Shown here: in pieces, positions 35,630 to 43,275 of the stretch
Position numbering within the stretch: position 1 is the first letter of the stretch
Layout of the letters: every line of letters starts with the position of its first letter
NCBI GenBank assembly: GCA_902826885.1
Contig: CADEGL010000003.1
Span: 6,660 to 51,227, forward strand
Length of the DNA stretch: 44,568 nt
From: an uncultured Alphaproteobacteria bacterium
Lineage (GTDB): Bacteria; Pseudomonadota; Alphaproteobacteria; CADEGL01
Direction: 5' to 3'
Program-made: the position numbers and the translations under genes
Notes under the pieces: model-generated
Told to the model about the DNA's origin: nothing
Databases searched by the model: none
Seen by the model: only the letters and a program-made list of their open reading frames with translations

Positions 35630-36430
35630 TTGTTCGACGACTATCTCGCCCGCTGGAATCTGGTTCCGGACGGCACGCCGATCGCGACACACAGCAGCCG
35701 GCTGTTGCCGGTGCGCCGCGCGGGCATGCCCGCGATGATCAAGGTCGCAATGGAGGCGGAAGAAAAGCGGGGCGCCGACTTAATGAAGTGGTGGGACGGC
35801 GACGGCGCCGCGCGCGTCTTGGCCCACGATGGAGACGCCTTGCTGCTGGAGCGCGCCACCGGGGCCGCCTCGCTGCTCGAAATGGCACGCAACGGCCGCG
35901 ACGACGAGGCCAGTCGGATCATTTGCGCGGTCGCGGCAAAGCTGCATGCCGTCGCGCATCGTCCGCCGCCGCCACCACTGTTGCCTTTGCCGCAGTGGTT
36001 CGAGGCGCTCGAACCCGCAGCCGAGAAGCATGGCGGCATCCTGCGCCGCGCCGCCGTGACGGCGCGCATGCTTCTCGATTCGCCACGGGAGATCGTGCCG
36101 CTCCACGGCGACCTTCACCACAGCAATGTCTTGGACGCGGGCTCGCGCGGCTGGCTGGCGATCGATCCGAAGCGCCTCGTAGGTGAACGGAGCTTCGACT
36201 TCGCGAATATCTTCTGCAATCCCGACCTGGAGACCGCCACGTCACCCGGGCGCTTGGCGCGGCAGGCGGGCGTGGTGGCGGAGGCCGCGGGCCTGGAGCG
36301 CAAGCGATTATTGCAGTGGATTCTGGCCTATGCCGGGCTTTCGGCGGCGTGGATTCTCGGCGACGGCGACGTGCCGTCAGTCGACTTCGCCGTGGCCGAA
36401 CTCGCCGCCGCGGCACTCGCCAATCCTTAA
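35630..36430 (+). CDS. APH(6)-like aminoglycoside/hydroxyurea kinase
   Basis: A 266-residue small-molecule kinase of the APH(6) (streptomycin 6-kinase, hydroxyurea kinase) family. The catalytic loop is H159-G-D161-LHHSNV with N166, followed by LAIDPKRLVGERSFDFANI, which supplies the metal-binding Asp; both blocks are typical. The start is a TTG at 35630 with GAGGAGG (35616-35622) 7 bases upstream. Chromosomal members often have no proven resistance role, so resistance should not be assumed. It ends 5 bases from the stop of the facing triple-RidA gene. Confidence 0.85.
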   Translation: MFDDYLARWNLVPDGTPIATHSSRLLPVRRAGMPAMIKVAMEAEEKRGADLMKWWDGDGAARVLAHDGDALLLERATGAASLLEMARNGRDDEASRIICAVAAKLHAVAHRPPPPPLLPLPQWFEALEPAAEKHGGILRRAAVTARMLLDSPREIVPLHGDLHHSNVLDAGSRGWLAIDPKRLVGERSFDFANIFCNPDLETATSPGRLARQAGVVAEAAGLERKRLLQWILAYAGLSAAWILGDGDVPSVDFAVAELAAAALANP

Positions 36431-36435
36431 ACCCG

Positions 36436-37671
36436 CTAATCGACGATCGCGTAGGCCTCGACCTCGATCTCGATATCTTCCATGCCCAAGGCCTCCAAGG
36501 GGATGCCCGTGGTGGTCGGGCCCGGGTCCTTGAAGCTGGCCGAGCGGATCGACAGATTCTTGTGCAGTTGGTCGTAGCTGGCACCACCTTTGTAGAAGGT
36601 GTTCACCTTCACGATGTCGTCCAGCTTGGCGCCATAGCTGGCCAGGACGTCGCGGATCAGCTGCATGCAGACCCGTGTCTGCTTGGCCATATCGCCGCCA
36701 TGGACGGGTTCGCCCACGCCGGTGGCCGCGATCTGGCCGCCGACGAAGATGATGTTGCCGCACTTCACGCCCTGCTGGAAATTGACTGGGATCGGCCAAT
36801 CCCAGTGCTCCGGCGGGCGCACCGACTGGCGCGGCAGATGGGTGCCGTCGATGCCTAGCATGGCGCAGGCTTCCTGCCGCAGGGTCAGCCCGTCGGGGAA
36901 CAGGCGCGGCACCGGCACGCCAGTACCGCCCGGTCCCGGCCACTTGAAGGCATTACCGCGCACGCGCGCGGCGCGCGCCCAGTCCTCGGCCGTGCCATGG
37001 CCGACATAGAAGGTGTTGAGGCGGCAGACGTCGTCCAAGGTCGCACCGAACCCGGCCAGCACCTTGCGGACGTTCTCGATATTGGCCTCGGCCTGTTCGG
37101 CCGGTTTGCCCGGCGTTAGCACCTTGCCCGCCGCGTCCAGCGGCATTTGCCCCGCGACCCAGATCATCTCGCCGCAGCGCACGCCGTGGCTGAACGGCCA
37201 GTCCCAATGTCCCTTGGGGTTCGACGGCGTGCGCGGCAGGCGCTCGCCGTTCTCGCCGCGCATGGCGATGACCTCGATCTCGACACGCATGCCGGGATAG
37301 GCCAGCGTCGGCAGCGGCACGGGCATCATCGCCGGTGGCACAGCACTCTTGAAATGACCGCGCACCCGCATCAGCGCGTCGCGCTCATTCACCTCGCCAT
37401 TGTTCACATAGAACATGACGATCTTGCAGACGTCGTCCAGATCGGCGCCCAGCTGGCCCAGTACGGTCTGGATATGGCCCATGACCGCATCGATCTGGGC
37501 GTGGAGATCGTTGGGGTGGAGTGTCTTGCCCTTGGGGTCCAGGTCGACCTGACCGCCCACGAAGCAGAACTGGCCGTGGCGCAGGCCGTGCTTGTGGGTG
37601 ACCTTGATGGGCCAGTTCCAATGGCCCTTGGGCCACACATAGGTCCGCTTGGTCTTCGCCTTCGTCGCCAT
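36436..37671 (-). CDS. Protein of three fused RidA (YjgF/YER057c) domains
   Basis: A 411-residue protein made of three consecutive RidA-fold domains, where the family is normally one domain of about 130 residues. Each unit begins with an HW[ND]WP motif (17-21, 155-159, 289-293), followed by a [VA]GGQ or VAGQ strand, a GA-x-LDDV/I helix and a terminal acidic strand (EIEVIAM, RQEACAM, EIEVEAY). The arginine that RidA uses to hydrolyse enamine/imine intermediates (E. coli R105) has no counterpart at the expected place in any unit. The ATG at 37671 is preferred over 37686, because GGGGGAG lies 6 bases before it. Divergent from the SDR gene. Confidence 0.88.
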   Translation of the reverse strand: MATKAKTKRTYVWPKGHWNWPIKVTHKHGLRHGQFCFVGGQVDLDPKGKTLHPNDLHAQIDAVMGHIQTVLGQLGADLDDVCKIVMFYVNNGEVNERDALMRVRGHFKSAVPPAMMPVPLPTLAYPGMRVEIEVIAMRGENGERLPRTPSNPKGHWDWPFSHGVRCGEMIWVAGQMPLDAAGKVLTPGKPAEQAEANIENVRKVLAGFGATLDDVCRLNTFYVGHGTAEDWARAARVRGNAFKWPGPGGTGVPVPRLFPDGLTLRQEACAMLGIDGTHLPRQSVRPPEHWDWPIPVNFQQGVKCGNIIFVGGQIAATGVGEPVHGGDMAKQTRVCMQLIRDVLASYGAKLDDIVKVNTFYKGGASYDQLHKNLSIRSASFKDPGPTTTGIPLEALGMEDIEIEVEAYAIVD

Positions 37672-37788
37672 TCTGATCTCCCCCATAGGCCGCGCGGCCT
37701 ACTTTCGCGGCGGCCCTCCGCCCCGTCAACCTGTGGCGGGCGCGGGGCCCTCTGCTAGGATCGCGCGAACACACGGAAAGGTTACGCC

Positions 37789-38556
37789 ATGCCGCACGCA
37801 CGCGTCCTCGAAGGCCGCAACGTCCTTTTGACTGGCGCCTCGGCCGGTCTTGGCCTCCACTTCGCCAACACGCTGGCACAGGCCGGCGCCAAGCTCGCGC
37901 TCGGCGCGCGGCGGGTGGAGCGGTTGGATGCGTTGTCGGCCGAGCTGCGCAAGGGTGGCGCGCAAGTCGAGCCTGTGGCGCTCGACGTGACCGACGCCAA
38001 ATCCGTGGTCGCCGCCATCGACAAGGCGGAGACGGCGTTGGGGCCGCTCGACGTGCTGGTCAACAACGCGGGCGTGGCCTCGCCCAAATGGATCGTCGAC
38101 ACGACCGAAGCCGATTACGACATGATCATGGACACCAACGCCAAGGGCGCGTGGCTGGTGGCCCAGGAGGTCGGCCGCCGCATGATCGCGCGCAAGAAGG
38201 GCGGCCAGATCGTCAACATCGCCTCGATGGGCGGATTGATCCCGTCGCGTCATCTAGGCGCTTACGGCATGTCCAAGGCGGCCGCGATCCACATGACCAA
38301 GGCCATGGCGCTGGAATGGGCGCGGCATGGCATCAACGTGAATGCGATCTGTCCCGGCTATGTCTCGACTGAGATGAACGGCGAATTCTTTGCATCCGAC
38401 GAGGGCAAGAAATTCGTCGCCACCTTCCTGCGCCGCCGTCTGATGGACCCCAAGGACCTGGACGGGCCGTTGCTGATGTTGGCATCGGCCGCATCGCGCG
38501 CGCTGACGGGCAGCGTCATCGCCTGCGATGACGCGCAGGGCTTCACGCTGTACTGA
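37789..38556 (+). CDS. Short-chain dehydrogenase/reductase (SDR)
   Basis: A 255-residue classical SDR. The cofactor motif is TGASAGLG (15-22); the NNAG motif is at about 90-93; catalytic Ser and Y-x3-K lie in NIASMGGL and YGMSK; PGYVSTEM follows. It reduces or oxidises a carbonyl/alcohol with NAD(P)H. The substrate is unknown. GGAAAGG lies before the ATG. It is divergent from the triple-RidA gene (117 bases between starts), so the two may share regulation. Confidence 0.9.
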   Translation: MPHARVLEGRNVLLTGASAGLGLHFANTLAQAGAKLALGARRVERLDALSAELRKGGAQVEPVALDVTDAKSVVAAIDKAETALGPLDVLVNNAGVASPKWIVDTTEADYDMIMDTNAKGAWLVAQEVGRRMIARKKGGQIVNIASMGGLIPSRHLGAYGMSKAAAIHMTKAMALEWARHGINVNAICPGYVSTEMNGEFFASDEGKKFVATFLRRRLMDPKDLDGPLLMLASAASRALTGSVIACDDAQGFTLY

Positions 38557-38606
38557 CGGTCACGTCCTTATCACATCGGAATTTCGGCCTTCGGGTTGAT
38601 CTCTTG

Positions 38607-38629
38607 CCGTCTCGCCGTAGCTGAGACGG
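38607..38629. repeat. Inverted repeat downstream of the SDR gene
   Basis: CCGTCTC (38607-38613), 9 bases, GAGACGG (38623-38629). It lies in the 103 bases between the SDR stop and the methyltransferase start. No T run follows. It may be a weak terminator, a regulator site for the methyltransferase gene, or chance. Confidence 0.35.
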
Positions 38630-38659
38630 ATGGCATCGGCTGTTTGGGCAAGAAATCGA

Positions 38660-39442
38660 ATGGCACGCGTCCCCGTCCGAGGCGCGCTGCGCGCATTGGT
38701 TCCGCCCCGTGCGCGGCGGGTGCTCGGCGAACGCGTCACGCGCGCACGGGTGAAGGCGGATTCCGTACTGGCTGACCCGTTACAGCTTCGCCGGCCAGCG
38801 CTACGCCGAAACTGTCCCATCTGCGATTACAGGGGGCGATTCTGGAGCTTTGGTGCGGCGCCGCGGCCCGAGGCGCTTTGCCCGTCCTGCTTCAGCCTGG
38901 AGCGGCACCGGCTGTTTCACCTCTTGCTTCTACGTCATGGGCGTCGATGGCTGGCCGGCAAGCGCGTGCTCCATTTCGCACCGGAAGGGGCGGCGCAGCC
39001 GGCGTTGAATGAAATGGCCACCTGCGTCACGGCCGACATCACCGGGAACGGCGTCGATTGCCAATGCGGCATGGAAGAGATGCCATTTCCCGACCGTTCC
39101 TTCGATGCGGTGATCGCCAACCACGTGCTGGAGCATGTCGAAGACGATCTGCGGGCCATGCGCGAGATTCGGCGGGTGATCAAAACGGGTGGCGTCGCCA
39201 TCCTATCCGTGCCGGTTATTCAGGGCTGGGAACGAACCTATGAAAACGCGCGGATCGAAAGCCCGGCTCAGCGGCGCGTACATTTCGGCCAAGCCGATCA
39301 CCGGCGTTTTTACGGCCGCGATTTCCCGTCCCGGCTGGAACACGCGGGCTTGGCGGTGGACAGGTTTCAGGTCGATCCGTCCAGCGAAGTCGCGTTCGGC
39401 CTGCGGCGGGGCGACTGCCTGTTCGTGGCGAGTCCGCGCTAG
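38660..39442 (+). CDS. Class I SAM methyltransferase with zinc-ribbon N-terminus
   Basis: A 260-residue protein. Residues 51-80 hold a C-P-I-C...C-P-S-C pair (C52, C55, C74, C77), which probably binds zinc. Residues about 100-200 form a Methyltransf_11-type SAM-binding fold: MPFPDRSFDAVIANHVLEHV, then an acidic loop and IKTGGVAILSVP. The start at 38660 is preferred, though an ATG at 38630 is in frame. Related proteins often occur near sugar or lipid biosynthesis genes, but nothing here identifies the substrate. Its stop overlaps that of the facing gene by 4 bases. Confidence 0.83.
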   Translation: MARVPVRGALRALVPPRARRVLGERVTRARVKADSVLADPLQLRRPALRRNCPICDYRGRFWSFGAAPRPEALCPSCFSLERHRLFHLLLLRHGRRWLAGKRVLHFAPEGAAQPALNEMATCVTADITGNGVDCQCGMEEMPFPDRSFDAVIANHVLEHVEDDLRAMREIRRVIKTGGVAILSVPVIQGWERTYENARIESPAQRRVHFGQADHRRFYGRDFPSRLEHAGLAVDRFQVDPSSEVAFGLRRGDCLFVASPR

Positions 39443-40227
39443 CGGCCGAAACTGGTCGTCGTGCGGAATTGCAGGTCGAGTGCGACCGGTTGATCGTTCA
39501 TCAGCCCTTCGACGCGCGCGGCGCCCACACAGGCGCTCCAGAGGCCCGTGGGCAAATCGATCAGGCATTGAGACGGCAGACGCAGTTTCCACGGCATGCC
39601 GTCGTCGACCGACAACTCGACGCCACCGCCGCCGTCGACCACCAGTTGCTCGCGGCCCTGGATGGTCGTCTTGCCGGCGGCCTTGAAGGTCGAGTTGTTC
39701 CGCTTGACCGTAGCGGTGGGGAACAGGGGTTGCAGCTGCATCAACAGGCTGTCCAACCGCCAAACCTCTTGGCCCAGCCGCACGGGATTTTGCGGCCGCA
39801 TGGCGACCAGCAGCAGGCGGCTGAAATCCATCGACTTGTTCTTGGCGTCCGAGCCGGCTTGTTTGATCTCGCCGTTGGGCGCCATGACGATCCGGTTGGT
39901 CGTGGTGCCCGTTTTGCCTTCGTCGCCGAAGCGGAACGTGCTCCGGCTCGTGCTTTCCCACAACAAGTCTTTGCCCATCGGCTTGATGCTGCCGCGCTCG
40001 ACGGCTTCGCCGCTGACCGGGAAGCTGATTTTTCCGATCGTCAGCATGCCCTGGTAGCGCGTCGCGCGCGTGAAGGCGTCGACCGGCTTTTGCAGGATGT
40101 TCAGGTCGTTGGAGAACGGCCGGACCTGGTCCGCGGGTAGAGGTCCGGAAAGCCCGACCTCCACGGCCTGGGCGTCGTTGATGATGAAAAAAATCGCCGT
40201 GACGGCAACGAGGGCAGACCGGATCAC
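39439..40227 (-). CDS. Secreted protein of unknown function
   Basis: A 262-residue protein with signal peptide (hydrophobic stretch SALVAVTAIFFIINDAQA, cleavage after AQA). The mature part is predicted to be beta-rich with no recognised domain. A Cys pair (SQCLIDL and WSACVG) near the C-terminus could form a disulfide in the periplasm. The start is a GTG at 40227 that overlaps the pyk stop (GTGA, 40224-40227), with GGAAAA just upstream; the open frame to 40377 is shadow sequence. It is the last gene of the cysC-sat-pyk run. Confidence 0.78.
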   Translation of the reverse strand: MIRSALVAVTAIFFIINDAQAVEVGLSGPLPADQVRPFSNDLNILQKPVDAFTRATRYQGMLTIGKISFPVSGEAVERGSIKPMGKDLLWESTSRSTFRFGDEGKTGTTTNRIVMAPNGEIKQAGSDAKNKSMDFSRLLLVAMRPQNPVRLGQEVWRLDSLLMQLQPLFPTATVKRNNSTFKAAGKTTIQGREQLVVDGGGGVELSVDDGMPWKLRLPSQCLIDLPTGLWSACVGAARVEGLMNDQPVALDLQFRTTTSFGR

Positions 40228-41642
40228 TTTTTCCAACCGAGCGTCTCGATCAGGTCCGCCACGGCGTGGGTCTGGATCAGGTTCATCCGGTTGCCGCTTT
40301 TCGGATAACCGACCGCGGTGATGAGGACCAGATCGTCGATCGAGAGCAGTCCGCGACGCCATAACGTTTCCAAGCATGTCACGATGTGGTCGGTGCTGGT
40401 GCGCGGAAACTCGATATCGACATACTCGCCCGTGACGCCGGGGAAGATGTTGAAGCTGCGCGCGGCCTGAGCGTCGTTGCTGACCGCGATGATGGGCTGG
40501 CGCACCTGGCGTGCGGCAACCGACCGGGCTGCGAAGCCGCTGCGCGTCACGGCCACGATCTTGGTAATCGGCAGCGTGCGGCAGATCAGCGCGATGGCAT
40601 CTTCCATGGCCCGGGGCACGCTGCTCTTCTGGCCCGCGTCGTCCAGGCGGCTCTGCAAATAGCGCTCGGCCTCGTTGGCCACTTGACGCATGAGGGTGAC
40701 GGCCGAGACCGGGTGTTTCCCCACCGCAGTCTCACCCGACAGCATCAAGGCCGTGGTGCCGTCCAGAACCGCGTTGGTGATGTCCGAGACCTCGGCCTTT
40801 GTGGGGAAGTCGTTCTCGATCATCGTATGCAGCATCTCGGTCGCCACGATGACGGGTTTTCCCGCCACGCGCGCCGCGTCGATGATGCGTTTCTGGAACA
40901 GTGTCAGGGATTGCAGATTGGTTTCGACCGACAAGTCACCACGATCGATCATGGCGGCGTCGGTCGCGGCCAGGATCTCTTCCATATGGTCCAGGCCGCC
41001 CTGGTTTTCGACTTTGGAGACGATGCGCGGCCCGTCCTTGCCGGCAAGTTCGCGAATGGCCTCCACATGGGCGGCCGATTCCACGAAGCTGATGCCGATG
41101 AAATCCACGCCTGTCTCGCGCGCGAAGCCGACCATCTTGTGGTCGCGTTCGGTGACCAGCGCCGTGTTCAGCTTCACATAGGGCACGTTGATGCCCTTGC
41201 GGCTGCGCAGCGTACCCGGTGTCTCGGCGCGGCACACAATGTCACGGCCGCGTACTTCGGTCACCGTGAAACGCAGCGTGCCGTCGTCGGCCAGGATCGT
41301 GTGGCCGGCCTTCAGATCCTCGTGCAGCCGGTCGTAATTGACCGGCACTTTCTTGCGGCCGTCATGATCGGGCTCGGTCGTCAGCGTGATCGTATCGCCC
41401 GCGGCAAAACTGGGCTCGTGCTTGAGGCCGATGGTGCGGATCTTGCGGCCTGGAATGTCCAACAAGATGGGCACATCGGGTAGGGTCTTGCGCAGAAGCT
41501 CGATGGTCGCGCGATGCCAGTCCAAATCGCCGTGCGAGCCGTTCAGGCGCGCCACGTTCATGCCGGCCTGGGCCAGCGCGCGCAACGCATCCGCGTTGTT
41601 AGTCGCGGGGCCGATGGTGGCGACGATCCTCACCCGGCTCAT
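40224..41642 (-). CDS. pyk: Divergent pyruvate kinase
   Basis: A 472-residue pyruvate kinase fold protein: PEP plus ADP to pyruvate plus ATP. Catalytic residues are retained: R32, N34, S36, H37, K210 and E212 (VSKVEN), D236 (RGDL) and T268. Several normally fixed neighbours differ: RLNFSHG is RLNGSHG, LLDxKGPxIR is LLDIPGRKIR, MVARGDLG is MIDRGDLS, ATQML is ATEML. A C-terminal PKSGN segment remains from the allosteric domain. The ATG at 41642 overlaps the sat stop (ATGA). Its coupling to sat and cysC suggests it serves ATP or PEP balance there, or acts on another substrate. Confidence 0.85.
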   Translation of the reverse strand: MSRVRIVATIGPATNNADALRALAQAGMNVARLNGSHGDLDWHRATIELLRKTLPDVPILLDIPGRKIRTIGLKHEPSFAAGDTITLTTEPDHDGRKKVPVNYDRLHEDLKAGHTILADDGTLRFTVTEVRGRDIVCRAETPGTLRSRKGINVPYVKLNTALVTERDHKMVGFARETGVDFIGISFVESAAHVEAIRELAGKDGPRIVSKVENQGGLDHMEEILAATDAAMIDRGDLSVETNLQSLTLFQKRIIDAARVAGKPVIVATEMLHTMIENDFPTKAEVSDITNAVLDGTTALMLSGETAVGKHPVSAVTLMRQVANEAERYLQSRLDDAGQKSSVPRAMEDAIALICRTLPITKIVAVTRSGFAARSVAARQVRQPIIAVSNDAQAARSFNIFPGVTGEYVDIEFPRTSTDHIVTCLETLWRRGLLSIDDLVLITAVGYPKSGNRMNLIQTHAVADLIETLGWKK

Positions 41643-42715
41643 GGGTCGTCCTCCGTGACGAACAGTGGCACGCCCTTGAGGGCCTTGATCACCTCGGGCC
41701 GCATCAAGTGCGGGTCGGGCGCTCTGCCGCCCAACAGCATGGCGCGCATGTCGGTGCCAGCGATCTCGGTGGCGGTCTCGGTCCCCGCGTGCGGGCAGGT
41801 ATGCTCGGTCACGATGCCATCGCATTTCCGGCAATGATAGGGCCCGTGCAATCGCAGAATCGTGATGCCAAGCTCGCCGTCGAAGCGGCGCGTCATCGCG
41901 TGGGCCTCGTACTTGCCGTAAAAGGAGCCTACGCCCGCGTGGTCGCGCCCGACGATGAAATGGGTGCAACCATAGTTGCGCCGGATGATGGCATGGAACA
42001 CGGCTTCGCGCGGCCCGGCATAGCGCATGGCCGTGGACAGGATGCCCAGCAGCACGCGGTCCTTGGGATAGAAGCCGGAGACCAATGCCCGGTAGCCGGT
42101 CATGACGGCCTGGGGCGAGTAGTCGCCCGCTTTTTTGCGCCCGACCAACGGCTGGATGAACAGCCCGTCGGCCTGCTCCAGCGCCGTGCGTTGGAGATAC
42201 TCATGAGCGCGATGCGGCACATTGCGCGTCTGGAATCCGACGATCGTGCGCCAGCCACGCTCGGCGAAGATGCGGCGCGTCTCATCGGGCGTCAGTTCGT
42301 CGGCCGAGATGTCGAGCGTCATACGGCGGTGCAGCTTGACCGGCCCGCCGACGAACCAGTCGCCACCTTGCAACAGGTTGCGCACGCCGGGATGCTTCGG
42401 ATCGTCCGTGCCGAAGACGCGGCGGGCGGTGTCGGCCTTGTCGGCGGTGAAGAGGCTGCGCGGTTCGATCTCGCCCACTTCGGCGCCGTCATAGGACAGT
42501 GCGACCTTCGGCCTGCCGCGAAAACGGTCGGCATCTTCGCGCGAGACGTCCAGCACGACGGGCAAAGGGAAGACCGCGCCGTCCGGCAGGCGCATCTCCG
42601 CGACCACGCGTTTGAACTGGTCTTCGGTCATAAAGCCGTTCAACGGCAGGAACGCGCCGAGCGCCAGCTTCTCCAGCTCCAGATACTGATCGCGCTTGAG
42701 GGCGAGGTCGCTCAT
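41639..42715 (-). CDS. sat: ATP sulfurylase (homo-oligomeric Sat type)
   Basis: A 358-residue sulfate adenylyltransferase: ATP plus sulfate gives APS plus pyrophosphate. The catalytic motif QTRNVPHRAHE is at 162-172 and GRDHAG at 256-261. A zinc site C295-x2-C298...C307-x-H309 is kept, as in Sat of sulfur oxidisers and sulfate reducers. The family is usually near 390 residues; this one lacks about 30 at the N-terminus and starts directly at the LALGAFLPLNGFM block. The start overlaps the cysC stop by 4 bases (ATGA), and no upstream continuation in frame is possible without overlapping cysC. Confidence 0.93.
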   Translation of the reverse strand: MSDLALKRDQYLELEKLALGAFLPLNGFMTEDQFKRVVAEMRLPDGAVFPLPVVLDVSREDADRFRGRPKVALSYDGAEVGEIEPRSLFTADKADTARRVFGTDDPKHPGVRNLLQGGDWFVGGPVKLHRRMTLDISADELTPDETRRIFAERGWRTIVGFQTRNVPHRAHEYLQRTALEQADGLFIQPLVGRKKAGDYSPQAVMTGYRALVSGFYPKDRVLLGILSTAMRYAGPREAVFHAIIRRNYGCTHFIVGRDHAGVGSFYGKYEAHAMTRRFDGELGITILRLHGPYHCRKCDGIVTEHTCPHAGTETATEIAGTDMRAMLLGGRAPDPHLMRPEVIKALKGVPLFVTEDDP

Positions 42716-43236
42716 CGGGGCAGCGCCGCGGCCAGGCGTGGCACCGCACGCGCGACGCGCAGAGCGGAGGTTTCCGGCGTCTCGCTTCCGCGCGCGTCGA
42801 TCACCAGGTCGGCGTTCTTCGGCGCGTGCCAGGGAACGTCGAGCCCCACCACATGCTTCATCTCGCCGCGCGCGGCCTTGGCGTATAGGCCCTTCACGTC
42901 GCGCGCACGCACGGTGTCGAGTGGCGCATCGATATAGACCTCGAAATAATCGGAGAAGTTGGCCCGGTTCCAGGCCAGGAGGTCTGGATGGGCGTAGAGC
43001 GCGGCAACCGCGACCACCATGTTCTGGCGCGACAGATAGTCGGCCAGCGCCTGCAGGCGCTTGATCTGCTGGACCCGCGCGGCCTCGCTGTAATCCTGCT
43101 CCTGGCCGACCATGGCGCGCACCACGTCGCCGTCCACCTGGACGAACTCGGGCAAGCGGGGCTTCACCAGCACCGCGATCGCATCGCTCAATGTTGTCTT
43201 GCCGGCGCCGGAAAGGCCGGTGATCCAGATAACCAC
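42712..43236 (-). CDS. cysC: APS kinase
   Basis: A 174-residue adenylylsulfate kinase: APS plus ATP gives PAPS. The P-loop GLSGAGKTT is at 7-15; VDGDVVR and the lid region GLYAKAARGEMKHVVGLDVPW are recognisable. The usual DGDxVR is kept, but the FTREDR segment is replaced by YSEAARVQQIKR, so this is a divergent member. It is coupled to sat. PAPS may serve sulfate reduction or sulfation; no PAPS reductase or sulfotransferase is in the window. Confidence 0.9.
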   Translation of the reverse strand: MVIWITGLSGAGKTTLSDAIAVLVKPRLPEFVQVDGDVVRAMVGQEQDYSEAARVQQIKRLQALADYLSRQNMVVAVAALYAHPDLLAWNRANFSDYFEVYIDAPLDTVRARDVKGLYAKAARGEMKHVVGLDVPWHAPKNADLVIDARGSETPETSALRVARAVPRLAAALPR

Positions 43237-43275
43237 GGCGTCAAAATACCGGCGGCATGGCCAAGGGGCAAACGC

